Assembly (NCBI RefSeq): GCF_013410405.1
Contig: NZ_JACCFK010000001.1
Location: 3,844,001 to 3,908,000 of the forward strand
Source of the DNA: Amycolatopsis endophytica
GTDB lineage: Bacteria; Actinomycetota; Actinomycetes; Mycobacteriales; Pseudonocardiaceae
DNA: 64,000 bases
Reading direction: 5' to 3'
Of this stretch, positions 1-8,622 are shown piece after piece (positions within the stretch are counted from its first letter, which is position 1; each line of letters opens with the position of its first letter). A program made the position numbers and the translations under genes. Under the pieces are notes generated by a model, which was not told the DNA's origin, made no database searches, and worked only from the letters and a program-made list of their open reading frames with translations.

Positions 1-1041
1 TTCAACACCGACCTGTGCCGCAGGTTCCGCGACGTGACGACGGTGTTCCAGGGCAGCGTCGTCGATCCCGTGCACGCGGAGCGCGCACTGGAGTTCGCCG
101 GGCTGGTCGAGATGACGCGCGCGCAGATCGCGGACCCGGACCTCGTCGGGCATCTGCGCGCCGGGACGACACCGCGGCCCTGTGTGCTGTCCAACCAGAA
201 CTGCCGGGTGCGGGACCCGCGCAACCCGGTCGTGAGTTGTCTCGGCGAGCCCCGCAGCGGGCACGAGACCGAGGATCCGTTGCCGTCGCCGGGATCCGGC
301 CAGGCGCTGGTCGTCGGCGGGGGACCGGCTGGGCTGGAAGCCGCGCGGGTCCTGGCGCTGCGCGGGTTCGGCGTCGAACTGGCCGAGCGCTCCGGGCGGC
401 TCGGCGGCATGGTGCGGGTCGCGGCGAAGGTGCCCGGGCGGGACAGGCTCGGGCGGCTCGTCGACTGGCTGGAGTCCGAGGTCCGGCGCCTGGGAGTGAC
501 GATCTCGACCGGCGCGGAGGCCACCGCGGCGGACGGCCGGCCGGTGATCGTGGCCACCGGAAGCGTTGCCGGGCCTCGTGATTACGCCGTCGCGGGCGGG
601 CACGTGGTCGACGTGGTGGACGTGCTGGAGAATCCTTCGGCGCTGCCCGAGGGACCGGTCGTGGTGCACGATCCGCTCGGCGACCGGGTCGGCGCCGGGG
701 TCGCGGAACTGCTCGCCGGGAAGCATCCGGCCGCGATCGTCAGCCCGGATGCGGTGATCGCCACGCGGGCGCCCGACCTCGCCGAGGTCAACGCACGGTT
801 GCAGCGGGCCGGGGTGACCCTGGCGAAGCGGTCCCGGCTGCGGTCGGTGCACGCGGACCACGTGACCATCGAGGACGTGTACACCGGCGAACGCGGCGAG
901 CTTCCGTGTGCCGCACTGATCCACTGTGGACACCGCCTGCCGAGCGCCGCGCGATCCGGGATCGTCGTCGGAGACGCCGTCGCGCCGCGGACGATTCACG
1001 AGGCCATTCTGGGCGGTCGCCGGGCGGCGGAGGCGTTGTGA
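1..1041 (+). CDS. Mycofactocin-system FadH/OYE-type oxidoreductase 1, 3' part (5' end outside window)
   Basis: The reading frame is open from base 1, so only the C-terminal part of an old-yellow-enzyme/2,4-dienoyl-CoA-reductase-like flavoprotein is present. It holds the end of the FMN barrel, the iron-sulfur loop (fragment residues 61-80) and an FAD/NAD-binding half with VVGGGPAGLEAA near residue 104. The loop has Cys61, Cys68 and Cys80, but Ser64 (codon TCC, bases 190-192) stands where the next gene has its second Cys. The stop overlaps the next start by 4 bp (GTGA), which suggests translational coupling. Its place beside mftF and mftE supports the mycofactocin OYE-1 assignment. The substrate is unknown. 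Confidence 0.85.
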   Translation, partial: FNTDLCRRFRDVTTVFQGSVVDPVHAERALEFAGLVEMTRAQIADPDLVGHLRAGTTPRPCVLSNQNCRVRDPRNPVVSCLGEPRSGHETEDPLPSPGSGQALVVGGGPAGLEAARVLALRGFGVELAERSGRLGGMVRVAAKVPGRDRLGRLVDWLESEVRRLGVTISTGAEATAADGRPVIVATGSVAGPRDYAVAGGHVVDVVDVLENPSALPEGPVVVHDPLGDRVGAGVAELLAGKHPAAIVSPDAVIATRAPDLAEVNARLQRAGVTLAKRSRLRSVHADHVTIEDVYTGERGELPCAALIHCGHRLPSAARSGIVVGDAVAPRTIHEAILGGRRAAEAL

Positions 1042-2966
1042 GCCTGTTGTTCGAGCCGTTGCGGCTGGGGCCGGTCGAGGTGCGCAACCGGATCGTGTTC
1101 GCCGCGCACCTGACCAACTACGCGACCGACGGTCTGCCCACCGAACAACACGCGGCCTACTACGCGGCACGCGCGGCGGGGGGCACCGGGCTGATCGTGT
1201 CCGAGGAGCACGTCGTCCACCCGTCCGACCGGCCCTACGAAAAGGTGATCCGCGGGTACCGGCCTGAGGTCGTGCCGGGCTACCGGCGGATCACCGACGC
1301 GGTGCACGCGCACGGCGTGCCGATCTTCGCGCAGCTCAACCACAACGGCGGGCAGGCGTCCTCGATGTACACCCGGCGGGCGGTGTGGGCGCCGTCGCCG
1401 GTGCCGGACTCGCTGTTCCGCGAGGTGCCCAAGGCGATGAGCACCGCGGAGATCGCGGAGGTGGTCGACGGCTTCGGCCGGGTCGCCCGGCACTGCGCCG
1501 AGGGCGGTTTCGACGGCGTCGAGATCCAGTGCTCCCAGTCTTCGCTCGTGCGCGGATTCCTGGCCCCGGCGACGAATCTGCGTACCGACGGCTACGGCGG
1601 TCCGCTGGTGAACCGGACGCGGATCCTGCGCGAGATCATCGCGACCGCGCGGGCGGCGATCGGCCCGGACCGGGCGCTGGGCGTGCGGTTGTCCGGCGAC
1701 GATCTGGTCGAGGGCGGCGTCACGCTCGACGAGGCGGTCGAGGTGGCGCGGATGATCGGAAGCAGTATCGACTACCTCAACACCTCGATCGGCGTGGCCA
1801 CCTCGACGTTGTACATGGTCGAGGCGTCGATGGCGGTGCCGCGCGGGTACGCCCTCCCGGTGGCCGGGGCGCTGCGGCGCGCGGTGCCGGTACCGGTGGT
1901 GGGGGTCGGGCGGATCAAGTCGGCGGAGGAGGCCGAGCGCGCGCTGGCCGAGGGGCGCTGCGATCTGGTCGGCGTGGTGCGCGGGCAGATCGCCGATCCG
2001 TCGTTCGCCGCGAAGGCCCGTGACGGGCACGAGGTGCGCACCTGCCTGTCGTGCAACCAGGAGTGCGTCGGGCGGGTGGGGCTGAACCGCTGGCTCGGCT
2101 GTGTGGAGAACCCACGTGCCGGGCGTGAGGCGGTGCCGCTGCCCGCGCCGGGGCCGCGGCCGAAGCGCGTGCTGGTCGTCGGCGCGGGCCCGGCAGGTCT
2201 GCAGGCGGCGGCGACCGCGGCGCAGCGCGGCCACCACGTGACGGTGTTCGAGCGCGGCGAGGTGGGCGGGCAGATCGTGCTGGCCGCGACCGCGCCGGGG
2301 CGGGCCGAGCTGGGCGATCTGGTGCGCGACCTCGCGGCCGAGTGCCGTCGCGCCGGGGTGGGCGTGAAGACCGGCGTCGAGGCCACGGCCGCGTTCCTGC
2401 GCGGCGAGGCGCCGGATGCCGTGGTGCTGGCGACCGGGGCCCGGCCTCGTCTCCCGGAGTGGGCCGCGGGCCTCCGGCGGGTCGTGCACGCGCGCGAGGT
2501 GCTGGGTGGCGTGGAGCCGTGGGGTGAGGTCGTGGTGATCGACGAGGTCGGCTTCCACCCGGCGACGTCGGTCGCGGAGCTGCTGGCGCGGCGCGGCTGC
2601 CGGGTGGCGTTGTCGACCCCCGCGATGGTCGTCGGGCAGGACCTGGGGATCACGCTGGACCGGGAGCTCTTCGCCCGGCGCGCGCACGGGCTCGGGATCG
2701 CCGAGCGGACGGACGAGATGGTGCTCGGCGCCACCGCGACGGAGGATGGGGGTGTGGCGATGCGGGTTCTGACGCACACGACCGGCGAGACCAGGGAGGT
2801 CCGCTGTGACTGGGTGGTGTGCGCGGTGCACCAGGAGCCCGAGGACGGCCTGTGGCACGAGCTGCGCGACGCGCCGTTCGAGGTGCACCGGGTGGGCGAC
2901 TGCCTGACCCCGCGCCGGGCGCACGCCGCCGTGGTGGAGGGGCACCGGGCAGGGGTGTCGTTGTGA
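1038..2966 (+). CDS. Mycofactocin-system FadH/OYE-type oxidoreductase 2
   Basis: This 642-residue protein has the full three-part layout: an N-terminal FMN-binding TIM barrel (opening SLLFEPLRLGPVEVRNR), a [4Fe-4S] loop with Cys336, Cys339, Cys343 and Cys355, and an FAD/NAD-binding domain with VVGAGPAGLQAA. Relatives pass electrons from NAD(P)H through FAD, Fe-S and FMN to enoyl-type substrates. The GTG start at 1038 overlaps the upstream stop and begins exactly where OYE homology begins; an open frame further upstream is shadow. The downstream SDR could also start in a 4-bp overlap at 2963. Unlike its neighbour, all four cluster cysteines are present. The physiological substrate is not evident. 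Confidence 0.9.
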   Translation: MSLLFEPLRLGPVEVRNRIVFAAHLTNYATDGLPTEQHAAYYAARAAGGTGLIVSEEHVVHPSDRPYEKVIRGYRPEVVPGYRRITDAVHAHGVPIFAQLNHNGGQASSMYTRRAVWAPSPVPDSLFREVPKAMSTAEIAEVVDGFGRVARHCAEGGFDGVEIQCSQSSLVRGFLAPATNLRTDGYGGPLVNRTRILREIIATARAAIGPDRALGVRLSGDDLVEGGVTLDEAVEVARMIGSSIDYLNTSIGVATSTLYMVEASMAVPRGYALPVAGALRRAVPVPVVGVGRIKSAEEAERALAEGRCDLVGVVRGQIADPSFAAKARDGHEVRTCLSCNQECVGRVGLNRWLGCVENPRAGREAVPLPAPGPRPKRVLVVGAGPAGLQAAATAAQRGHHVTVFERGEVGGQIVLAATAPGRAELGDLVRDLAAECRRAGVGVKTGVEATAAFLRGEAPDAVVLATGARPRLPEWAAGLRRVVHAREVLGGVEPWGEVVVIDEVGFHPATSVAELLARRGCRVALSTPAMVVGQDLGITLDRELFARRAHGLGIAERTDEMVLGATATEDGGVAMRVLTHTTGETREVRCDWVVCAVHQEPEDGLWHELRDAPFEVHRVGDCLTPRRAHAAVVEGHRAGVSL

Positions 2967-3004
2967 GCGGAGCCGTGGCACGCTCCGGGCGTGGTGATGA
3001 TCAA

Positions 3005-3790
3005 GTGACCGGGCGGGTGGCGGTCGTGACCGGCGCGGCACGCGGGATCGGCGCGGCGGTGGTGCACCGGCTCGCGGGGGAGGGCTGGCGGGTGGTCGCG
3101 GTCGATGTGGGGGCGGACCTGCCGGCCGTCGGGTACCGGCTCGGGCAGCGGGAGCAGCTCGCCGAGGTCGCCGCGAAGTGGCCGGGTCAGGTGATCGACG
3201 TGATCGCCGACGTGCGGGACCAGCGGGCGCTCGACGAGGCCGTCGCGACCGCCGAGCGCGAGTTCGGTGGCCTGGACGCCGCCGTCGCCGCCGCCGCGGT
3301 CATGGCAGGCGGGCGGCCGCTGTGGGAGACCACCGATTCCGAATGGGAATCGTTGTTCGGGGCCGGTGTGGACGGTGTCTTCCACCTCGCCCGCGCGGCG
3401 GTCCCGGCCCTGCTCCGGCGACCCGTGCCACGCTCCGGACGGTTCGTCGCGCTCGCCTCGGCCGCCGCCCACACCGGGCTGTGGCACCTCGCCGGGTACA
3501 ACGCCGCCAAGCACGCGGTGGTCGGCCTGATCCGCGGCCTGGCCACGGACCTGCGTGGCACGGGCGTCACCGCCACGGCCGTCTCACCCGGCTCGACGCG
3601 CACCAGCATGCTGGAGGCCACGGCCGCGCTCTACGAGCTGGACGACGTCGAGGAGTTCGCCCGGCACCAGCTCGCCGAGCGGCTGCTGGAGCCGGAGGAA
3701 GTGGCCGCCGCCGTGTGCTGGCTGTGTGGTCCGGACGCGAGCGCGATCACCGGGACGGTGGTTCACGCGGACGGGGGCTTCACGGCATGA
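3005..3790 (+). CDS. Mycofactocin-coupled SDR-family oxidoreductase
   Basis: This is a 261-residue short-chain dehydrogenase with cofactor motif TGAARGIG (residues 9-16), catalytic Ser152 and YNAAK (Tyr165, Lys169). Between beta-2 and the acidic DVRD motif it carries an insert of about 25 residues (DVGADLPAVGYRLGQRE region) typical of SDRs that hold NAD tightly and exchange electrons with mycofactocin; that link is family knowledge plus context. The GTG at 3005 begins right at the Rossmann strand. A GTG at 2963, overlapping the previous stop, would add 14 poorly conserved-looking residues but allow coupling. The end overlaps mftF by 4 bp. The alcohol substrate is unknown. Confidence 0.85.
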   Translation: MTGRVAVVTGAARGIGAAVVHRLAGEGWRVVAVDVGADLPAVGYRLGQREQLAEVAAKWPGQVIDVIADVRDQRALDEAVATAEREFGGLDAAVAAAAVMAGGRPLWETTDSEWESLFGAGVDGVFHLARAAVPALLRRPVPRSGRFVALASAAAHTGLWHLAGYNAAKHAVVGLIRGLATDLRGTGVTATAVSPGSTRTSMLEATAALYELDDVEEFARHQLAERLLEPEEVAAAVCWLCGPDASAITGTVVHADGGFTA

Positions 3791-5148
3791 CCACCCTGCG
3801 GCCCGATCCGTCCACGAAGGCCCTCAACGGCGGGCGCGTCCTCATCGGCGGGGCGCCCCTGCGGATCATCAAGCTCTCCGCGACCGGCGCGCGCCTCTTC
3901 GCTGCCTGGTGCGCGGGCGCCGAGGTCGGCGACAAGCCGCACCACCAGCGGCTCGCCGAGAAGCTGGTGCTCGCCGGCATGGTCCACCCCGCCTATCCCG
4001 GCGCGAAGCTGTCACCGCGGGACGTGACCGTCGTCGTCCCGGTGCGGGATCACGCCGACCGCCTCGCGGGGCTCCTGCCGCACCTCACCGACGTCCGCGA
4101 GACGCTCGTCGTCGACGACGGGTCCGCCGTTCCCGTTCCGCACGCCGTCGACCGGCACCCGATCGCACGCGGCCCGGCCGCGGCACGCAACACCGGCTGG
4201 CGCAAGGTCACCACCGAGCTGGTCGCCTTCCTCGACGCCGACACCCGCCCCGAACCGGGCTGGCTCGAACCGCTGCTGGCCCAGTTCGAGGACCCCGCCG
4301 TGGTGGCCGTCGCGCCGCGCGTGCGCAGCGAACCCGGGGACGGCACGCTCTCCCGCTACGAACGGCTGCGGTCCTCTTTGGACATGGGCGGGACTCCGGC
4401 GCAGGTCCGCCCGCGTGGCCGGATCACCTATCTGCCGACCGCCGCGCTGGTGGTGCGGATCTCGGCGCTGCAGGCGATCCGCGGCTTCGACGAGGATCTG
4501 CGCTTCGGCGAGGACGTCGACCTGATCTGGCGCCTCGTCGACGACGGCGGCTCGGTGCGGTACGAGCCGCGGTCCGAAGTGGTCCATTCACCGCGCACGA
4601 CGTGGCGCGCCTGGCTGAAACAACGCTACAGCTACGGCACCTCCGCCGCTCCGCTCGCGAAACGGCACGGCCGCAAGACCCTGGCGCCGGTCCGGGTCTC
4701 CGGCTGGACGGCGCTGGCGTGGCTCGGTGTCGCTCTTGGCCGCCCGAGGACCGGGGCCGTGATCGCTCTCGTGACCGCCGCGCTGTTGCCGCGCAAGCTC
4801 GAACCGCTGGACGTGCCGCCGAAGGAAGCACTGGTCATCGCGCTGCGCGGGCACGTCGCCGCGGGCCGTTACCTCGCCGACGCCCTCACCGGGGCATGGG
4901 GACCGGTCGCGGTCCCGCTGCTGGCGCTGTCCCGGCGTGGCCGCCGGATCCTCGCCCTCGCCTATGCCCGTCACCTGCTCGACTGGGCCCGGATCCGGCC
5001 GGACGTCGATCCGCTGCGGTGGCTGCTGGCCCGCGCCGCCGACGGCCTCGCCTACGGAACCGGTGTGTGGAGCGGCTGCCTGCGGGAGGACGAGCCAGGC
5101 CCGTTGATCCCGGATCTCTCGACGTGGCCGGGTAAGCGCGGCCTGTGA
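3787..5148 (+). CDS. mftF: Mycofactocin glycosyltransferase MftF
   Basis: This 453-residue family-2 glycosyltransferase adds beta-1,4-linked glucose units to premycofactocin (known for MftF). The first 70 residues look like a small PqqD/RRE-like domain (inferred). The GT2 domain follows: TVVVPVRD near residue 81, VVDDGS at 108-113, the metal-binding DAD at 150-152, and FGEDVDLIWR further on. The C-terminal third contains hydrophobic stretches (for example WTALAWLGVALG) consistent with membrane association. It is locked into the operon by ATGA/GTGA overlaps with the SDR and mftE genes. No key residue appears missing. Confidence 0.93.
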   Translation: MTTLRPDPSTKALNGGRVLIGGAPLRIIKLSATGARLFAAWCAGAEVGDKPHHQRLAEKLVLAGMVHPAYPGAKLSPRDVTVVVPVRDHADRLAGLLPHLTDVRETLVVDDGSAVPVPHAVDRHPIARGPAAARNTGWRKVTTELVAFLDADTRPEPGWLEPLLAQFEDPAVVAVAPRVRSEPGDGTLSRYERLRSSLDMGGTPAQVRPRGRITYLPTAALVVRISALQAIRGFDEDLRFGEDVDLIWRLVDDGGSVRYEPRSEVVHSPRTTWRAWLKQRYSYGTSAAPLAKRHGRKTLAPVRVSGWTALAWLGVALGRPRTGAVIALVTAALLPRKLEPLDVPPKEALVIALRGHVAAGRYLADALTGAWGPVAVPLLALSRRGRRILALAYARHLLDWARIRPDVDPLRWLLARAADGLAYGTGVWSGCLREDEPGPLIPDLSTWPGKRGL

Positions 5149-5822
5149 ACCTCGCCGATCTCGCCTGGCCCGAGCTGGGCGCGCGCCGCCTGCTCGCCGT
5201 TCCGCTGGGCGCGGTCGAACAGCACGGCCCGCACCTGCCGTACACGGTGGACACCGAGATCGCCACCGAACTGTGCCGCCGGCTCGGGCACCAGCGGCCG
5301 GAGATCGTCGTCGCACCCGGGCTGCCCTACGGCTCCAGCGGTGAACACGCCGGTTTTCCGGGAACGCTGTCGATCGGTCAGGAAGCAACGGAACTCGTCG
5401 TGACCGAACTGGTGCGCTCCGCCGACGACTTCGCGGGCGTCCTGCTGGTGTCCGCGCACGGCGGCAACGCCCTTCCCGTGCACCGCGCCGTGCGGCGACT
5501 GCGGTACGAGGGCCGCAACGTTCGCGTGTGGAGCCCGGACGGTCCGGCCGGCGACACGCACGCCGGTCACCTGGAGACGTCGGTGATGCTCGCCCTGCGC
5601 CCGGAATCCGTGCGCACGCACCGGTTCCAGGCGGGCAACACCGAACCGCTGCCCGGGCTGATCGACCGGCTGCGCGCGGAAGGCGTGCGCGGCGTCAGCC
5701 CGAACGGCGTGCTGGGCGATCCACACGGAGCGAGCGCGGAAACCGGGCACGCCACACTCCGCCGTTGGACGGAAGCTCTACTTGAAGTGGCTGCGACGCT
5801 GGCCGAAGATGGCATCATGTAG
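5145..5822 (+). CDS. mftE: Mycofactocin precursor peptidase MftE (creatininase family)
   Basis: This 225-residue creatininase-fold metallopeptidase matches MftE, which trims the modified MftA peptide to free its C-terminal Val-Tyr-derived moiety. Metal ligands can be read: Glu25 and His27 in GAVEQHGPH, Asp36 in TVDTE, His105 in SAHGGN, and Glu144 in AGHLETS. The GTG start overlaps the mftF stop by 4 bp. MftA, B, C and D are not in the window and should lie upstream of base 1, because the operon reads rightward and its visible part covers only late genes. A 41-bp gap separates it from the nicotinoprotein ADH gene. Confidence 0.93.
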   Translation: MNLADLAWPELGARRLLAVPLGAVEQHGPHLPYTVDTEIATELCRRLGHQRPEIVVAPGLPYGSSGEHAGFPGTLSIGQEATELVVTELVRSADDFAGVLLVSAHGGNALPVHRAVRRLRYEGRNVRVWSPDGPAGDTHAGHLETSVMLALRPESVRTHRFQAGNTEPLPGLIDRLRAEGVRGVSPNGVLGDPHGASAETGHATLRRWTEALLEVAATLAEDGIM

Positions 5823-5863
5823 CGGTCGGTGCATGAGACCCCTGTCACAAAGAGGTGATCGGC

Positions 5864-6976
5864 GTGAAGACCAAGGCTGCCGTCCTGCACTCCGCGGGCA
5901 AACCGTTCGAGATCGAGGAACTCGAACTCGACGGACCCCGCGAAGGTGAAGTCCTCATCAAGTACACGGCCGCCGGGCTGTGCCACTCCGACCTCCACCT
6001 GATCGACAACGACCTGGTGCCCCGCTTCCCGATCGTGGGCGGCCACGAGGGCTCGGGAATCATCGAAGACGTCGGGCCCGGTGTCACCAAGGTCAAGCCG
6101 GGTGACCACGTCGTCTGCAGCTTCATCCCGAACTGCGGCACCTGCCGTTACTGCGCCACCGGCCGCTCCAACCTGTGCGACATGGGCGCCACGATCCTCG
6201 ACGGGCACATGCCCGACGGCAGCTTCCGCTTCCACCGCGGCGGCACCGACTACGGCGGCATGTGCATGCTGGGCACCTTCGCCGAGCGGGCCACGATTTC
6301 GCAGCACTCGGTGGTCAAGGTCGACGACTGGCTGCCGCTGGAGACCGCGGTGCTCGTCGGCTGCGGTGTGCCGACCGGCTGGGCCACCGCCAACTACTCC
6401 GGCGGCGTGCGCGCGGGCGACACGACGGTGGTCTACGGCATCGGTGGCATCGGCATCAACGCGGTCCAGGGCGCGGCGCACGCCGGCGCGGCCAACGTGA
6501 TCGCGGTCGACCCGGTGGCGTTCAAGCGCGAGAAGGCACTCGAACTCGGCGCCACGCACGCCTTCGCCACCGCCGCCGAAGCGGCCGAGAAGGTCGCGGA
6601 GCTGACCTGGGGCCAGATGGCCGACCAGGCGCTGATCACCGTCGGCACGGTCGAGGAAGAGGTCGTCACCGAGGCGTTCAACGTGGTCGGCAAGGGCGGC
6701 ACGGTCGTCATCACCGGCCTGGCCAACCCGGAGAAGCTGACCGTGCACCTCTCCGGCGGCGTGATGACCCTGTTCGAGAAGACGGTCAAGGGCACGCTGT
6801 TCGGTTCGGCCAATCCGCAGTACGACATCCTCCGCCTGCTGCGGCTCTATCAGACCGGGCACGTCAAGCTCGACGAGCTGGTCACCAAGCGCTACACGCT
6901 GGAGGAGGTCAACGAGGGCTACCAGGACCTTCGCGACGGTAAGAACATCCGCGGCGTCATCACCCACGCGAGCTGA
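5864..6976 (+). CDS. NDMA-dependent nicotinoprotein alcohol dehydrogenase (mycofactocin-linked)
   Basis: This is a 370-residue zinc alcohol dehydrogenase of the NDMA-dependent (MDO/MNO-like) group, in which NAD stays bound and is recycled by mycofactocin in vivo (family knowledge). Catalytic zinc residues are Cys40 (GLCHSD) and His61-Glu62 (GHEGSG). Structural zinc cysteines are 91, 94, 97 and 105, spaced C-x2-C-x2-C-x7-C. The nucleotide motif GIGGIG follows. I chose GTG 5864 because AGAGGTG at 5851-5857 is well placed for it; the earlier GTG at 5855 sits inside that ribosome binding site. Its position right after mftE supports a mycofactocin partnership. Confidence 0.88.
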   Translation: MKTKAAVLHSAGKPFEIEELELDGPREGEVLIKYTAAGLCHSDLHLIDNDLVPRFPIVGGHEGSGIIEDVGPGVTKVKPGDHVVCSFIPNCGTCRYCATGRSNLCDMGATILDGHMPDGSFRFHRGGTDYGGMCMLGTFAERATISQHSVVKVDDWLPLETAVLVGCGVPTGWATANYSGGVRAGDTTVVYGIGGIGINAVQGAAHAGAANVIAVDPVAFKREKALELGATHAFATAAEAAEKVAELTWGQMADQALITVGTVEEEVVTEAFNVVGKGGTVVITGLANPEKLTVHLSGGVMTLFEKTVKGTLFGSANPQYDILRLLRLYQTGHVKLDELVTKRYTLEEVNEGYQDLRDGKNIRGVITHAS

Positions 6977-6983
6977 CCGGTTG

Positions 6984-7010
6984 GGGGCGGAGACGGCGTG
7001 TCTGCGCCCC
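6984..7010. terminator. Hairpin between convergent genes
   Basis: Arms 6984-6993 and 7001-7010 pair over 10 bp with one mismatch and a 7-base loop. They lie between the stop of the alcohol dehydrogenase and the stop of the minus-strand gene at 7013. There is no U-tract, so it could act as a bidirectional transcript-end structure rather than a classic intrinsic terminator. Confidence 0.45.
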
Positions 7011-7012
7011 TG

Positions 7013-8389
7013 TCACGGGTCGATCAGCGGCTGGAACGCGACGCGGATGTCGCCGTCGGAGGGAGTGACGTACACCTGCGACGGCGGGCCGATCGGGGTC
7101 AGGTAACTGCTGTGGCGCAGCACCTCCGGGCACGAGCCGCCGCTGATTTCGATCCGCGTGTCGCTCACCAGGCGGCCCGTTTTCAGCTCGTAGACGCGCA
7201 CCGGCAGCGCGATCCGGTGGAACGTGGTGTCCCCGACGATCGCCGCCGCGGTCTGGGATCGGTAGGTACACGTCTCCACCGGCACGCCGTAGTCGGACTC
7301 GCCGACGCAGACGATCGCGACGGCGTCCTCGGGGCCGCCCGCCCGCCACTCGCCGGGGAACCGGTCCAGGGTGTCGTCGTCGCCGAAGACGAGCGCGCGG
7401 TTCGGGCCGTCGCCGTAGGGGGCCGCGAAGCTGTAGGGCGCCGGGCTGTCGCAGTACTCCGGCTCCCCGCCCGAGTACGAGACGTCCAGCAGGTCACGCA
7501 CGTTCGCCAGCTCGATCTCCCGGGTGGCGCGGTCGGCGCCCTCGGTGGCCCTGGCCGCCAGCTCGTGCCCGGGGTAGGCGGCCACGAGCTGCCGGTAGCG
7601 GTCCCGGGCCTCGGGCCAGTCATCGCTCTGCATCAGCATGTCCGCGCACAGCAGAAGGGCACCCGGCGCGACCCGCGGCACCACGGCGGCGGCCTGGTCC
7701 AGCACCGGACCGCGCGCGTACTGCCGGAGCCAGTCGGTGATCGCCGCCGTGTCGCAGCCGCCGCCCGGTGACAGGTGGCTGGTGAAGCGGTCCAGCACCT
7801 CCCGGATCCGCTGGTCCTGGCCGTCGATCCGGCGCACCGCGGTCAGTGTCGCGAACCCGTGCTCCAGGGGTTCGACATCACCGCCGAGGGACTGGTCCAG
7901 CTGCTCTTCGGCCGCCAGCAGGAGACGGCAGGCGCGTGTGGTCTGCTCGGCGCGCACCGTCAGCGGGGCGTCGGCGACGTGGTGGCCCGCCCACAGACCG
8001 TCCAGCTCGGCCAGCGTCGCGGGGCAGTCGCCACGCCCGTGTGTTTCAGCAGCATTGGCGTCGATGCGCGCCGCGTCGAAGCGGAGGAGCCCGAAGACCA
8101 GCAGGACCGGCATGGTGAACGCGAGCGCGATCAGCCGCTGCCGCCGGGATCCCCCGCCGCCGCGTGACAGGAACAAGCCGTGCGCGACCATCGCCGCCCA
8201 CCACCCGAACACGACGAACTCGAACCACAGCGTCCGCACGATCATGGCGAGCACGGACACGAGCGTGATCGTGACGACGCCCGTGCCGAACGCGAGCTTG
8301 CGGCGGCCGAGCATCACGTACCCGGCGCTGAGGAGGGACGCGTTCGCGAGCGCGACGGCCAGGGGATCGGCCTGCTTCGACGTGACCAT
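7013..8389 (-). CDS. Membrane protein with extracytoplasmic TPR-like region, unknown function
   Basis: This protein of about 458 residues is not assigned to a function. It starts with roughly four membrane segments (around ALANASLLSAGYVMLG, then a hydrophobic run ending in VVFGWWAAMVAHGLFL, then LALAFTMPVLLVFGLL-type sequence near residue 95). A soluble region follows with a helical, TPR-like stretch (WPEARDRYRQLVAAYP) and several Cys-containing segments. The start is uncertain: ATG 8389 gives MVTSKQADPLAV, directly before the first membrane segment, whereas TTG 8464 adds 25 charged residues. It is convergent with the dehydrogenase and reads away from iorB. Confidence 0.6.
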   Translation of the reverse strand: MVTSKQADPLAVALANASLLSAGYVMLGRRKLAFGTGVVTITLVSVLAMIVRTLWFEFVVFGWWAAMVAHGLFLSRGGGGSRRQRLIALAFTMPVLLVFGLLRFDAARIDANAAETHGRGDCPATLAELDGLWAGHHVADAPLTVRAEQTTRACRLLLAAEEQLDQSLGGDVEPLEHGFATLTAVRRIDGQDQRIREVLDRFTSHLSPGGGCDTAAITDWLRQYARGPVLDQAAAVVPRVAPGALLLCADMLMQSDDWPEARDRYRQLVAAYPGHELAARATEGADRATREIELANVRDLLDVSYSGGEPEYCDSPAPYSFAAPYGDGPNRALVFGDDDTLDRFPGEWRAGGPEDAVAIVCVGESDYGVPVETCTYRSQTAAAIVGDTTFHRIALPVRVYELKTGRLVSDTRIEISGGSCPEVLRHSSYLTPIGPPSQVYVTPSDGDIRVAFQPLIDP

Positions 8390-8622
8390 GACCCCGAGTC
8401 TGGGGAGAAGATCCCGCGCGCGGGAGTTCCCGGCACGAAGCTGCCAATGGGCCATCCGGGTCAATGGGATAAGACGTTCGGCTGTGTCCGCGTCACAGTT
8501 CTGTCGTACGAGACTGTCATCCCGTCACAGAGATGCGCCGACGCGGCTACGGATCGTTGACCCTGCCTCGCCGGAATTCCTATCGTGACCGCGATCAACG
8601 TGGATCTCGGAAGGACTTCTCC

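Noticed and set aside
996..3041. Long antisense open frame (681 codons) opposite the OYE and SDR genes
   Set aside because: It is rich in Arg, His and Pro with no domain, and mirrors real genes with good motifs; typical of GC-rich DNA.
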